Below are positions 1 through 12,000 of a stretch of 64,000 bases of DNA, piece by piece (within the stretch, counting starts at the first letter, position 1; each line of letters opens with the position of its first letter). The translations under genes and the position numbers were made by a program. Location of the stretch: assembly GCF_001039355.2 (NCBI RefSeq), contig NW_019774958.1:324866-388865 (forward strand), written 5' to 3'. A model generated the notes under the pieces. That model saw only the letters and a program-made list of their open reading frames with translations, was not told the DNA's origin and did no database searches. Source of the stretch: Lingula anatina. Its lineage: Eukaryota; Brachiopoda; Lingulata; Lingulida; Lingulidae.

Positions 1-1679
1 TTTTTTCTGTAGGAAATTTATGGCACATTATGGTAACTGCAAAATTATAACATTTAGTCCCTTATATCTCCAAAACTGGCAGAGATAGGTCCATAGTTAC
101 TATTGAAGTTGAATAGAATGTCATATACTGACCATTTTTAATTATATTTTTTTGTATATTTTGAGAACTCCTGTTGATTGCATTTTATAGAGCTTGTCAA
201 GCACAAGACTGGTGATGGTGTCCCTTTTTGGAGGGGGGGGTCCATACGAATGCGCTTACTCCAGCTGGTGGTACAATATCCGGAGGCGGTATCGCCTCTC
301 TGATCCTCTAGTTTAAATCCAGGAAACGCCTCAAATTGAATTTGACAATTCCAGCAATCTCTGGTAGTCGTTTTTATGTACAGACACAGATGTTGGCTAT
401 TTGCTTGGCAAATATTCTTGAAATTTACAGGAGTGATCAGTCTTACTGAAATACAGATCAAGTTTGAAAATAAAATTGATCAGTTAAGTTTTGGTGAAGT
501 TATTACAAGTGTTTATGTAAAAGATAAACATCAGTATGTTGAAACAGGCCGTAGAAGTCGTTGCTATAGGATGTTGTTCCAGTCATGTGATCAGCCATTA
601 TCCTACCACCAATCACATGACCTGCAGAAAAATATTCGACTTCAAGTTTCTGAATTGTTAGGAGTGACATTACAATGAGGTTGCAGATAACATAAAAATA
701 TCCTTATACATAGTTATTGAATATTTTATTTTGCAAATTAACAGCATTACACAAGTGCTTTGATATCTATGAAGATGAAAGCTTTGAAAGATTCCTATGA
801 TTATGCAAGCTTAACCTTAGATTTTCAGGAGTGAACATTGTGATATGCACCAAAAGGTATCAGCGGTTAAAGAATTGTTTACAGTATCTTCAGCTTAATG
901 TTCCAAATGTATACCGGATCTATTTTACTTTCCAGGGGTAAACTTTATATGCAAGCAGATATAATATTCTTGGTTTGGTCTGCAGTTGTGAAAGCAAATG
1001 CAAGTTAATATTAATGTTAACAGTAGCAGTTGCTTGAGTGAAATCTCCCAAGACTTGTTCATGAAGCATTTCAAAATTAATTACAAACTACACATATATT
1101 AGGTTTTGTTTTTTCTTTAACACAAAACATTTTTTTACTAAATGTAACTGTTGCCACAAGTTTGTATTATTACTATTATGATAAATATTTTATACATATT
1201 AACTTCAAAACAGCAACAACAACAAAAAATAATAAAGATGAAACTGTTGCACAGTGACTTGTACAGTACTTACATAATAACCTGTGTAACTTTAGTGGCG
1301 TTAATGGACAAAATAACCCACAATTTTTTAAGTATCAATATCATACTCTAACTTAACAGCAGATTTTATTCAGTTTTTTATCAGAGCTTCCAGTACATGT
1401 AGTAAATCACAGCCATCCGACAACCAAAGGATCGGCAGCAAGATCTACTAAAATATTTTGATCTAAATGCATCTTTACTCAGTTTTGGCGGTGTAGTCTC
1501 TTTCATATTTGCTTGTGGTCAAGAACAAATTTATAATTTGTTTATTTACATGTACGTTGAAGCATTTGCTGGTTATGTTTTATAAGTCAGAGTGGGGATT
1601 AGTGTTTTACCTGATTTTTAAAATAGAAAGCCTGGCTGTATTTACAACCATTACAATGCCAGCAATTTTCAGTAGTTTC
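1..1679. other. Gene-poor flank, no supported gene
   Basis: AT-rich sequence without a convincing coding region. A 100-codon plus-strand frame at 376-678 has no recognisable domain, no clear splice context and no neighbouring exon, so I do not call it. One short relic of the neighbouring caspase-like gene lies at 313-366. A G-run sits near 231-240. A TTTATT at 1365-1370 (AATAAA on the minus strand) could be a distant poly(A) signal for the gene at 1952-3043, but nothing confirms this. Confidence 0.5.
313..366 (-). pseudogene. Scrambled relic of the caspase-like gene
   Basis: The first part matches the gene around 2560-2580 (the 'tttaaatccaggaaac' stretch). The next part matches 2733-2768 ('tgaatttgacaa..ccagcaatct..ggtagtc'). 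In the intact gene these two segments are about 170 bp apart; here they are joined. It is therefore a deleted or rearranged fragment of an older gene copy, too short to code. Seen directly in the sequence; the mechanism is inference. Confidence 0.5.
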
Positions 1680-1917
1680 GAGCAATCCTCCTCCTCAACA
1701 TAATTTTGTTCCTCCTCTTCAGCATGTTTCTATTTTTCCTCCTTGGCATGTAACTCAACATGAATGTTAAAATGGGCATAAAACTGGGAATATACTATTT
1801 TTTTTATAATTGCAATCTCAACTAAAGTTGCAACCACTGCAATGATACCAATTTCTGGCCAACTCATTGTCTTGGCATTTTTCTGTTTTTCATCTTTAGC
1901 ATGTTTCTTAACTCATT
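1680..1917 (-). pseudogene. Duplicated 3' end of the caspase-like gene (decayed)
   Basis: This stretch repeats the 3' end of the adjacent gene: the block 'gggcataaaactgg', a T-run, 'ttataattgcaatc', then 'aaagttgcaaccactgcaatg' and 'ccaactcattg', followed by shortened copies of the repeat region ('cagcatgtttct'). The same order occurs at 1918-2060 in the intact gene. The copy encodes a decayed version of the C-terminal membrane anchor and a few repeat units, with no full frame. It most likely arose by tandem duplication through the minisatellite, followed by decay. Confidence 0.6.
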
Positions 1918-1951
1918 ATGAATGTAAAAATGGGCATAAAACTGGATATTA

Positions 1952-3043
1952 CTATTTTTTTATAATTGCAATCATAAATATGACTAAAGCTGCAACCACT
2001 GCAATGCCTTGCCAACTCATTGCATATTTCTGCTTTTCAGCTTCAGCATGTTTCCGTTTTTCCTCCTCAGCATGTTTCCATTTTTCTTCCTCAGCATGTT
2101 TCCATTTTTCTTCTTCAGCATGTCTCTGTTTTTCCTCTTCAGCATGTTTCCGTTTTTCTTCCTCAGCATGTTTCCATTTGTCCTCCTCGTCATGTTTCCA
2201 TTTTTCCTCCTCAGCATATTTCCATTTTTCCTCATCAGCATGTTTCTGTAACTCAACATGATAGAAAATTTGCATGCCAGTTTTTGTACATATACTTTGA
2301 ACATTGTTAGTCTTAGGATTGTTGTCATCAGTTAATGCTGTTATACTGTTTATGCTAGTGGAATGAGGAAAGTCATGGGCGTGACACTGGGCATACACTA
2401 AATGAACAATAGCCATTTTTTCACCATGCTTGTGAATAGAAGTTTCAATTTCACCCTGAAAATCTTTTTGAGTTATAATGTGCTGTCCGCCGATGCTCAA
2501 TTCACCACTTGAACCATGCCCATTGAAATAGATCCCAATTTTCTTTCTGTCCTTATTTAAATCCAGGAAACTCCTCAATTTGAATAGCAATTCCTCTGGA
2601 TTTGTGATATGTGCAATTTCTACTGTTTCACTTTGCTTAAGTTCAGGGTGAACCTTAGCAAACTGGATGTATTGGGATTCTCTCATTAACTCTTCAAAGT
2701 TATCATGTGGTGAGCTTAACAAAAGGAAAGCACTTGAATTTGACAAATCCAGCAATCTTTGGTAGTCTCTTTTGGCAGTTTCTGCCTGTTCATATGCTTC
2801 CTCTTGTCCATACCTTTTTGCATTGGTACTTATTTCTATTAATCCCTCTATATAATCCTCAAAAAACTGTTTCTTCTCTGAATCTCCAACATTTAAGGGC
2901 AAAACTTTGTAGTTCTCTTCAACAAATGATTTTTTAATGATTTGCAGTCTGCTTTCTTCCAGTTCATGACACAGCTGTGTGAACTGCTCATCAGTTAAGG
3001 ATGTTTTGCTGCTTATGTTGTCCATGATATAGATCTCTGTCAT
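1952..3043 (-). CDS. Tail-anchored caspase-fold-like (clan CD) protein with charged repeats
   Basis: Uninterrupted 363-codon frame. Residues 1-140 are mostly helical and charged. Residues 168-222 look like the core of a clan CD (caspase/CHAT-type) peptidase: a hydrophobic strand ends in N-G-H-G (His176), and 44 residues later a second strand ends in A-Q-C (Cys220). This matches the order and rough spacing of the His/Cys dyad in caspases. Residues 268-339 are nine 8-residue units of the type H-A-E-E-E-K-W-K, which should form a long charged helix. Residues 344-361 are a single hydrophobic segment followed by K-K, so the protein is probably tail-anchored with its bulk in the cytosol. No intron interrupts it. 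An alternative start is Met7. A substrate or a role in cell death or immunity is not shown by the sequence. It could also be an inactive paralogue or a member of a lineage-specific family. Decayed partial copies lie next to it. Confidence 0.7.
   Translation of the reverse strand: MTEIYIMDNISSKTSLTDEQFTQLCHELEESRLQIIKKSFVEENYKVLPLNVGDSEKKQFFEDYIEGLIEISTNAKRYGQEEAYEQAETAKRDYQRLLDLSNSSAFLLLSSPHDNFEELMRESQYIQFAKVHPELKQSETVEIAHITNPEELLFKLRSFLDLNKDRKKIGIYFNGHGSSGELSIGGQHIITQKDFQGEIETSIHKHGEKMAIVHLVYAQCHAHDFPHSTSINSITALTDDNNPKTNNVQSICTKTGMQIFYHVELQKHADEEKWKYAEEEKWKHDEEDKWKHAEEEKRKHAEEEKQRHAEEEKWKHAEEEKWKHAEEEKRKHAEAEKQKYAMSWQGIAVVAALVIFMIAIIKK
2027..2242 (-). repeat. 24-bp coding minisatellite (9 units)
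   Basis: Nine tandem 24-bp units encode 8-residue repeats (consensus H-A-E-E-E-K-W-K) in residues 268-339 of the caspase-like protein. The unit length is a multiple of three, so copy-number change keeps the frame. Units differ at the W/R/Q position and at occasional D for E. The antisense strand is also open, which produces spurious frames rich in F/S. Confidence 0.9.
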
Positions 3044-6000
3044 TGGAATTGTGACATGTTATTTTCTACAGCAGTATTCCTTGTAAAATTTGACATCGTG
3101 GTTTGTCAAGGTCCAAACTGTATCAACAAGTAGTTACAAAATGCATGCTTTAGTCAAGTTTAATACTGGTTTTCTATAATAATCTAATCTAATCTACTTT
3201 TTGTACCCATAACAGCATGTCATTCATTGCATTAGTGATGCACATGCAGATAACATGAAGTCATAATCATGCACTGATTGTTATTCATTGGCTAACAGAG
3301 ACTGTTAGGACCCCTGCTTAAATATATACATGCTTACAACTTTTCTTAATGAAATATTAATACCAGTTTTTATTTAAATCAAACAGATGACCAGTTGTTT
3401 GTTATCTAGTGCATGAGAATAACACAAGTACAACACACTGCATTTGAATAGATAGTTTTAATATGCATTTTTTCATTTCAATCACTAAAGAAATCTGGAT
3501 GATTAACTTCTTTTCAACACAAATCTTTTCCTGGTGTAAAGAGGAGGGTAAGGGGAGGAATGGATACCCATGCTGTAGTTGAAGAGGCACATACAATGGT
3601 TATTTTTCTTGGAAGTACCAACTTCCAAAGCTGTAGATAAAGATAAAAGTTATCTTTCTTGGAAGTACCAGCTTTCAAAGCTACTCACCTATTTGATAAA
3701 CTGTACCTATAATGAGACATAAAACCTGGAGCAAAATGGAAAAAAAACATGTAAATCATTGTTGTATCAACTTTGACAAATTTTGTTCAAATTTATCAGG
3801 AGGATACACATTTTGTCTTATGATAATTACACAGCAGTTGATCTTTGCCTTTTAAATGAAGTGGGTCACATGCAAAAAATATCATCACTGAACAAACACA
3901 CATGATAAACTATATCTTTATTTTTGAAGCTGCAGGTTTTACAAGTCAGTTATCCTAGTCAAAATTCTGTAACACCATATCTACATTCATAGGAGATTTC
4001 AGAACATTTCTGGTTAAATCACAGTTGGTTATCAAACACTGTGGATTGGGTTGTGGAGTTTGAAATTAACAGCAGACAAAAATTACACTAACCCTAAATA
4101 TAAAAGACATGAATCTTTCCCATTTTATCAGAAGTAAAAGTTACACCTCTAGTCATAACCCATTCAAAAACTAATGTATTAAACATTCTCAATGGCTCTA
4201 CATTTGATGCTCCTTTTAATTTCATGTTGGTAACTTCTGTAGACACTATTATAATACATTCTCAGGATGAGTCAAAAACTAGATTTCTGATAAGACTTTT
4301 CATAAAACATGAAATATTACAAAAAATTTAGCATAAGAGAAAGTAAGGCACCTTTGAATCATTCCAAAAATCAAAACAATTTTAATTCTTTTTTTATGAA
4401 TATTATGGTACCAATCACTGGAACCAATGGCCTAAAATTTTACAACTAAAGAAATCTGCACGCTGTGTGAACTAAAGCCGTCAAGTAACAGAAATCTTAC
4501 AGTTAGTTTCCAATGAGATAGTGACCATCAAGAGTAAATCTTGCAGGAGATTTGACAGAGACTCTTCGACTGAAAGCAAATTGATCAAGGTACTTTTTGC
4601 CTGCTAGAAATAATAAACATACGAGTCTGTTGAGGAAACAACTACAGGAGTCCAATTGTTCACAAGGGCCTTAGTGGTCTACATCTCCAACTATAAAAAA
4701 ATTCCCTCTCTTGATTTCAAATCCAACTTTTTAACAAATATTTGCAGCATTCACACAGAAAAGATAAAACTGAAGTATTCATTAGCATGAACATATTTAA
4801 GAGTTTCTCTTTATGTGATTGCTTATATATTAACTGCCATCAATAAGACTTTAACTGTGTCTTTTAGTTGATGACATCAAATCTCTCAATTTCAAATATT
4901 CTTGATCATTTGAAATGTTTTTGAACATCTAGTATTTTAACATACAGGAGGTCAATGACTTCTTGTGATGTCTAGCAGCGATCTGCTCTTCAGTTTTTTA
5001 AATATACGATTGATCTGTACATAATAGAAAACAACCTTTTGCTTCACTAATAGACAACAGCAGGATTATTTCTAAAATTGGAAGAAACTGAAAATTTGTG
5101 GAGTTGCAGTTTGTTCATTTCAACTAAATCAGAATGCAGCAAAAGCTTTCTTCTATGAATGAATGAACATATGAATGAAGGTCTAAGTAATTAAAATAAT
5201 AATAATAAATTGATACTTGTCATACAAAATAATCTCAAAGAATGTTGTCATACTTTAATGTCACTAAGAAGTGATTTGTCTAAAAGAATACACAATAAAA
5301 TCAACCAAGGCCAAGCAAATAGCTATCACACTGTAAAAACTGCCATCAGTGGCCAACAGTGGCATCTATAATAAATGATATTACCCTTGCAATAATAAAA
5401 TAAATCAACAAAGCACAACCATTACAATAAAGAGTGAGCAATAATACAAATACAGTGCAATTAAGTGACAGATTAAAGTGTACAAGAACTGATACTGCAA
5501 TTGTCTAATAAACAGTGCATTTTACAACTTGTATAAAAATGATGACTTTTTGGCACTTTGCCAAGGTTTGCACCATATTAAAGCAGATCTATCACCATGT
5601 TGAACAACAGTGCTCATTCTGAGATTTCTCTCGCATTTCTTCGCCTTTCATTTCAAGGCTTATACATAGCAATTTCTCCCCTTTCTTTGTCTTGGGATTT
5701 TTCACTTGGCAATATAATAATGAATATGTACACGTGCATCAAATGGACTGTCTCTCCCTCCAACAGAATGCTTCTCTATCACATTCTCCAGATTGTGCTT
5801 CCCTACCACAATCCAAAGTTGATCAAAACTCTTCGATCATATATTCAAGCACAGCAGAACACAGTCTTGTAATCTACTTGAAACCCAAAGAATGGCCAAA
5901 CTTTCAAAAGTTCTTTCAGGAAGTTTGTGTTGCCATACACAATGTCTATGACAAGATCTGTGCCTGGAATATCACTTCCCTTGCTTTTAGCACTGCAATT

Positions 6001-6044
6001 CTACAATGCATGACTTAAACAGTTCTGTCCATCACCACACTTTG
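3044..6044. other. Intergenic region / probable tetraspanin 3' UTR
   Basis: No coding region seen. On the minus strand this lies directly downstream of the tetraspanin stop at 6045-6047. A TTTATT near 3917 (AATAAA on the minus strand) could end a long 3' UTR of about 2 kb, but no other evidence supports that site. Plus-strand frames at 5597-6018 overlap the end of the tetraspanin gene and show no domain. Confidence 0.4.
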
Positions 6045-9000
6045 CTACATGTATGTAGGCTGTTGATATCTATACTCATTCCACTCTTTGATCCTTCGAG
6101 CCAGACAGCAAGCAAATATAATACCAAAGACCTGGAACATAATGAAAATTACTAATGGAATAAGAACACATTAAAACGTAATCATGATTATTTGAATTAC
6201 AATTTAATTGTTACATGTTTCGTTACCTGCACTGCATGCTAATAGCAGTGTAGAACATCCCTCATTCTTTCTTTGAGAGCTTGTTATATATATACCTCAG
6301 TTCCCTCTTACCTGTACAAAACACATCCCCAGTCCTACAGCACCAATGATTATAATGTGTCCTTTCAGGTACCTTGCTAGCTTGGTAAGACACCCCTGAA
6401 ATATTGATATCAACCTTAATAGGGGATGGTTAATCCCTGATTTCATCTTTACAGCTGTGCTTTCTAGAGACTATCCGGATTCCAATTCTCAAAGTTCATT
6501 CAAATATAGAACCTTATTCTTTCCTTGGCATGAAATTTGATGATATGATGAGTGAACAATAGTACCTGTCTAGTGTCATCGGAAAAATACTTCACAATTT
6601 AATTGTCCGCAGCTAAAGAAGTTGATCAATCAAGCTCAAATCCATGTTATTGAATACAATATCAGCAGCCTACTTACATCATAATAAATATTGGAGGGGT
6701 GGTTTCTGACTGCGCACCCTGTGCTGGTGCTCTTACAGCAGCTGTCTGGTGCTGTGTTATTGGTAGGGACACTGCGCAACCACTTGCTGTACCGCCAGTC
6801 TTCAAAAGAGCCTGTACCACAACACTTGTGCTACAAATCAAATACGTACAGTATTATTGTATCAAAATAAGAAAAAATTGCTTTGGTTAATAAAAAATTT
6901 ACTGGAATTATTTTATACATTAGTTTCAATTTGTGTTTAACTTGGTACAAAAATGCATTGTGTTCTTAAGTACTTGTATCTATGAAAAGGCTTCTAATAT
7001 TTTTAATGGATTTAAGAGTTAAATAAATTATTATACATAAATAATTTCTATTTTATTTATTAGTTAGGTATGAGGTTTTTTATAATAATTACTTTATCAC
7101 ATTAGCTTTTTCCTATTTTATCTGTTCATTAATTTATATTTGTTAGTTGAGTGTGTTTGGTGTACTCTTTATTCATTTTTGATCTATGTTTAAATTGAAT
7201 GTGTTAGGTGTTCTACATACCCATTGTTGTAAGTCATCTGTAGCATTAGTTATGGCCATATCAAACTGATAGCTTTCCATCATTGTCTTGTTCAGACTAC
7301 GTTGAAGTTCTTGTTCAATCTGGAACATAAAAAAAACATTCTATTTGATCTGAACAAAAACACATTTCATTTTAAATTATATGTCGTTCATTGTTCAAAT
7401 CCTTACACGTGGCATGTGTGATGCTTTACATGATGTTATTCAAGTCTCTTTCAGAAGCTGAGAAGAACTTATTTTGCAAAAAATTCTCCAGCTAAAAACT
7501 ACTTGTTTTGGAGACAGCTTCATATATACTACTATGAACTAATTGCAATTGTGTAAACAAGATTAGTAAATCAGATACTCACAGCTGCCTGGTATGTATA
7601 AGCTAACACTCCTGTTATAGCTTCCATTAAGAATATAAGCACCAAGAAAAAAGCATACTGAAATAGAAAGGATATTTATATGTTCATTAACACACAACAA
7701 AGGAACACTTCACAATCTGCATTTAGAATTATCTAAAATGAGATATCTAGGCATTGACATCCCTGATCATTCTTGTCTAGCCCAGCAATCATCTGTATTC
7801 CTCCAAAAACTGCCTATAAATCTAAAATTCTTAAATCTAAATAAGTAATTCCCATTCAAGTTGAAGACATATCAACCAGTAAAATTCAAAAGTAAAAACT
7901 CTCCAAGCGTCAATCAAGAGGATAAATTTCCACTTACTGTCATCAGACAACACCTGTTCTCCCATATAGCCCCATAGCATCCTATAAAGCCCATGATGAC
8001 AGCTATTCCTCCTGTGACAATGAGGATGTAAGTGGTGACGGGATAGATGCTGGTGGCCAGGAGGCTCACATAGTGGTGTCTGGCCAGCACTGTCCATATT
8101 CCTACTGCCAAGATGGCAGCACCAGACAACTGGAAAACAAAATGTTGAGTAATTAAAATAATGGTGTCTACCCAAGACTACTTAATTCTACAGCCAAGAT
8201 GACAGCACCAGACAACTGCAAAATAAAAAGTTAAATCACTGAAATATTTCTGCCTGCCCAAGACTCCCCATACTCCAACATTCGATATAAAAGCATGTGA
8301 GACATCATGCTTATTGAAATCCATTCTAGGGCAATAAGACACACAAAAAAAGGTATAAGACACATCCTAGTTTTCACTTTAAATAGCTTTCTATCTCCAA
8401 AGACATTTTTTCCTTTAAAAATTTTGAAGTCCTGAGATCCCTAGATTTATCATGTGAAAATCTCTACCCTACAGACAGGTTTTAATTTGAACCACACAGT
8501 TGCTATAACTAGCCTGTGATATGACTGCATATAAGATTTAAAAGAAAAGAAATCAGTAAATCTGTCAAAATGCCTGGTATAATCAATGCTCTCTCCATAT
8601 CAGCCTGCACCCTGTGGGTACACTAGCACCACCTCCTCCAGTCTAAACAAGGGCACAACATCTGATGTTTTTGTCAAACCCAATCAACCATGGATAAAAA
8701 AAAAGAGGAGTGAACACATCTCCCCCAGGAGGTCACATTCTGTTCACCTCCTTAGGTAACCCCTGTCTGGGATTTCGCTCATTATCCTAATGGGAATCAA
8801 AATATTTTCCTTCTTTTTTTTTTCTTGTGTTCATAATTTAAACCATATGTGAGTGTATAATGATGAATTTTTTTTCATATCACTGCACTGAGCATGGTTG
8901 ATTTCCACAAGAAAAAAATCAATATATTGTTCATCTGCAGTGGCAATTACAACACCTTTCCTCTAAGTGCATCTGATAAAAGGCCGTGGCAGCTGCCAAT

Positions 9001-12000
9001 ACTGCCTTGAATGCTACTTTCAAATTGGTTCTATTGCAGATATAAATTTCTTCCCAATTCCAATACAGCAGAGCTAAATAAGTAACTGACACATTTCCTG
9101 GAAAATAATTATGATTTGTATGCTATCATTTCCTGTGTGTGCTTAACTCAGATGGATCTCATCTAGGTATCCTGCACAATACACTATTCCTGAAGCTTAT
9201 CATCTTTCACAAATTTGTTTTCTTTAGTTTTCAATTTTTCATCATACTAAGACAATTTATTTATTCAAGGAAACTGACTAATCTGTTTATTGAAGCCAAT
9301 AAACCTGTAAGAGTAAAAACAAGACCTAAAACCTTTCGTGTTGGGTGTTATTTTCAGCTATAAAGCAACTGTTTGATTTCTCAGCACCCAATCACTCCCC
9401 GACAAGGTATTAGAAGTTATATCAGCCAAGAAACAAACTTGGCGTGAACTCTTTGACTCCTTACACTGCTTTGTGCAATATGGATTTTTACAGCCAGATC
9501 AAATTCTGTGGCATATAATAGGGAGCAGTGGGAGACAGATAGTTTGGAGTATTTTGATATGTAACCCAATTTATATTGGCTGAATTGCCAGTAAATGTGT
9601 AAACCATATATCTCATGATTTACCTACATCCTTAAAGGTATGAACTCACCTTGAAGTTGTTTTAGAAACTCCAGGTAGAAATTCCCTTCATCTCAAGGAG
9701 AGATGTGTGATGGCATTATATACTAACTTTGTGTCACTTTTTTTCCATTGACTGGTTTGTTTAGTGATTTGTCAAGTTTAAGTTAATTATTGGTTTTAAT
9801 ATAAATTTCATGTTGCCCAAATTTTATCTCTCAGCATGGATTGCGTGGGTTTGTTTGTAGGAGCAATATACTGATACCAGCACAGCAAGGGGCTCTTTTG
9901 ACATTATCACCTGCATAAAAAAAATACCATTTCTGTTTTATTTCATTATTTATGCTAAAACAGCAGACACAGCTGGAATGCAGCCACTTACAGAGAATTA
10001 AGAGATAGAAACGAGCATGCCATTTAATACTGAAAATAATCCCACACAGCAGAAAACAAGTTCAACCAAGCAACATAAACTTTAAAAGTGTGCACTTATC
10101 CATATTTGTTTGGATGCATAAACCCAAAGTCCTGATGAAAGCCACAAACTACAGGTGTATTCAAAAAAGAAAAAAGATATAAGCTAGCTTTTTATAAAAT
10201 ATCTTTTGAGAATGAAGCTGTAAAAACTTTTCATACAAGGAAGGGCAGGAGACAGTGAAAAAAAGACATGTCTGGTGAGGCTCCCAGTTCAGCTGTAGAG
10301 ACCCTTGATAAGATAATTGGAATTAATTTACCATATGGCACTACCTTCTCAAATACCTGACACTGATGCAGAAAACACACCACTGGTATGGCTGTCTTTA
10401 ATGAGGGCGTACTACTAGGATGTATTTGTGCACGATCACATACCTAAGCAATTTATCTCTGATGCAATTAAGTTACTGAAACTGTAACACAAATCAAATA
10501 AATGGCTTCCATCTTTTTTTTTTCCTGTTGTGGCAAGTACTGTGGGATTATGTTTCTGAACTGAGCCCCAAGCTATGGATTCTAGTTTGACTCAATTGTG
10601 AAAGATGTGCTCAGAAAACTAACAAAACAACAAAGCTGAACATTTTTTCTCCGCATACAATTTGTTAAAACAACCAAAGAGACCATGGCACACAGCAAAC
10701 TTTTGTTGCCAAGCAATTTTGCCAAACTTGTGTTTGGATATCATCCAAGAAACTCGATCTGCAACATCGTCCTTTAGACTTGTCTGTGTTCTATCATCTC
10801 AAAGATCCAACATCACATGTACTTCATCTGTAATGAGCCTGTATCAGACTTTTTTTTTTATGAAATGGGTGTGCACACAAGCTTACAAGTCTTTATGTAT
10901 GGAAAGAAAACCTATGTTTTTTTTACAATTCAAGGGTTCTGCAGATAATTTTATCTCATCCTCTAAAGACTTCCTCCGTAACCTTTATCATCATCACACC
11001 AATCAAGGCCATCGTTAAAGCTTCAGGGTTTTTGTTGAAATATAAATGGAGAAAAGCAATACAGAAAATAGACAGAAGAAAAAAGCTGGCAAAATTCATT
11101 TGTATAGTTCCACCATATTAAATTAAAAGGACATAAAACAGACATACACAGCTCTGAAATTCTACTAAAACTCTACCTTCAATTTTCAACATTTTCCATT
11201 AAAATCCGTTTAACACATCTCACGTGAAATGGCTGCAGTTCCCTGTGAAACCCATTTCATGTTTCTTTTGGTATCTTAACCCCTGCTGCCGGGGCAAAAG
11301 TTCATGACTCAAACACCTCAATATTTGGTTCAAAGCAGCTGAGGGTAAGAAAAAAACACAATTCTCCACTGTAGCAGCACAACATCAACCACCGTTCACA
11401 GAGGATTTGGTAAATATTTTCCACATGGTTCAGAATCTGCTTTCACTCTCATCACTCGACACCCAAGCTTGGCATAAGATACCTGTTATCATATCCAGGA
11501 ACAAATTCCCACACCCTCTTTCTCATTTTTTCAATGAAAATGTGTAAACCAGAGAAGAACTTTGGTTAATGCATACTAATGAACCCATTTACTATGACTG
11601 AATTCACCCTGTGTATCAAAAATTTTATCAATTAAATGGAATAAATGTGATCAATATTGGCAACAGAAAACTTCAGCACAGCCACAGGCAAGTAGTGACA
11701 AATCTTTCTGGTTTCTAATAAAAAAAAAAAAAAACACACACAGTCAGGCTCTCCCACCCCTCCAGCTCTGCAACCTATGATAGAATGTACAGTGCCCGTA
11801 TCAAAAAACACCAAGGCATCAGACTGTGGTATTAAATCTCCTGACCTCTGCCCCCCTGTGACACTAAGAGCCACTGGAGAAGTGTTAACCATTATCATCT
11901 CATCACTCATGTAAGACATGTATTGTATTTAAATGGATGGCCTGTAGTAATAAAAGTATCACAAAACGATTGCAGATACTGGAGATGCATTTCCAGTCAA

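Noticed and set aside
376-678. 100-codon plus-strand frame near the left edge
   Set aside because: No domain, no splice context, and composition like that of the surroundings.
2009-2310. Plus-strand frames rich in F and S, and a second minus-strand frame, across the coding minisatellite
   Set aside because: Shadow frames of the 24-bp repeat. Only the minus-strand frame continuing into the conserved His/Cys region and membrane anchor is credible.
10662-11018. 118-codon plus-strand frame considered as a decayed mariner-type transposase
   Set aside because: No recognisable transposase motif or terminal repeats on either strand.
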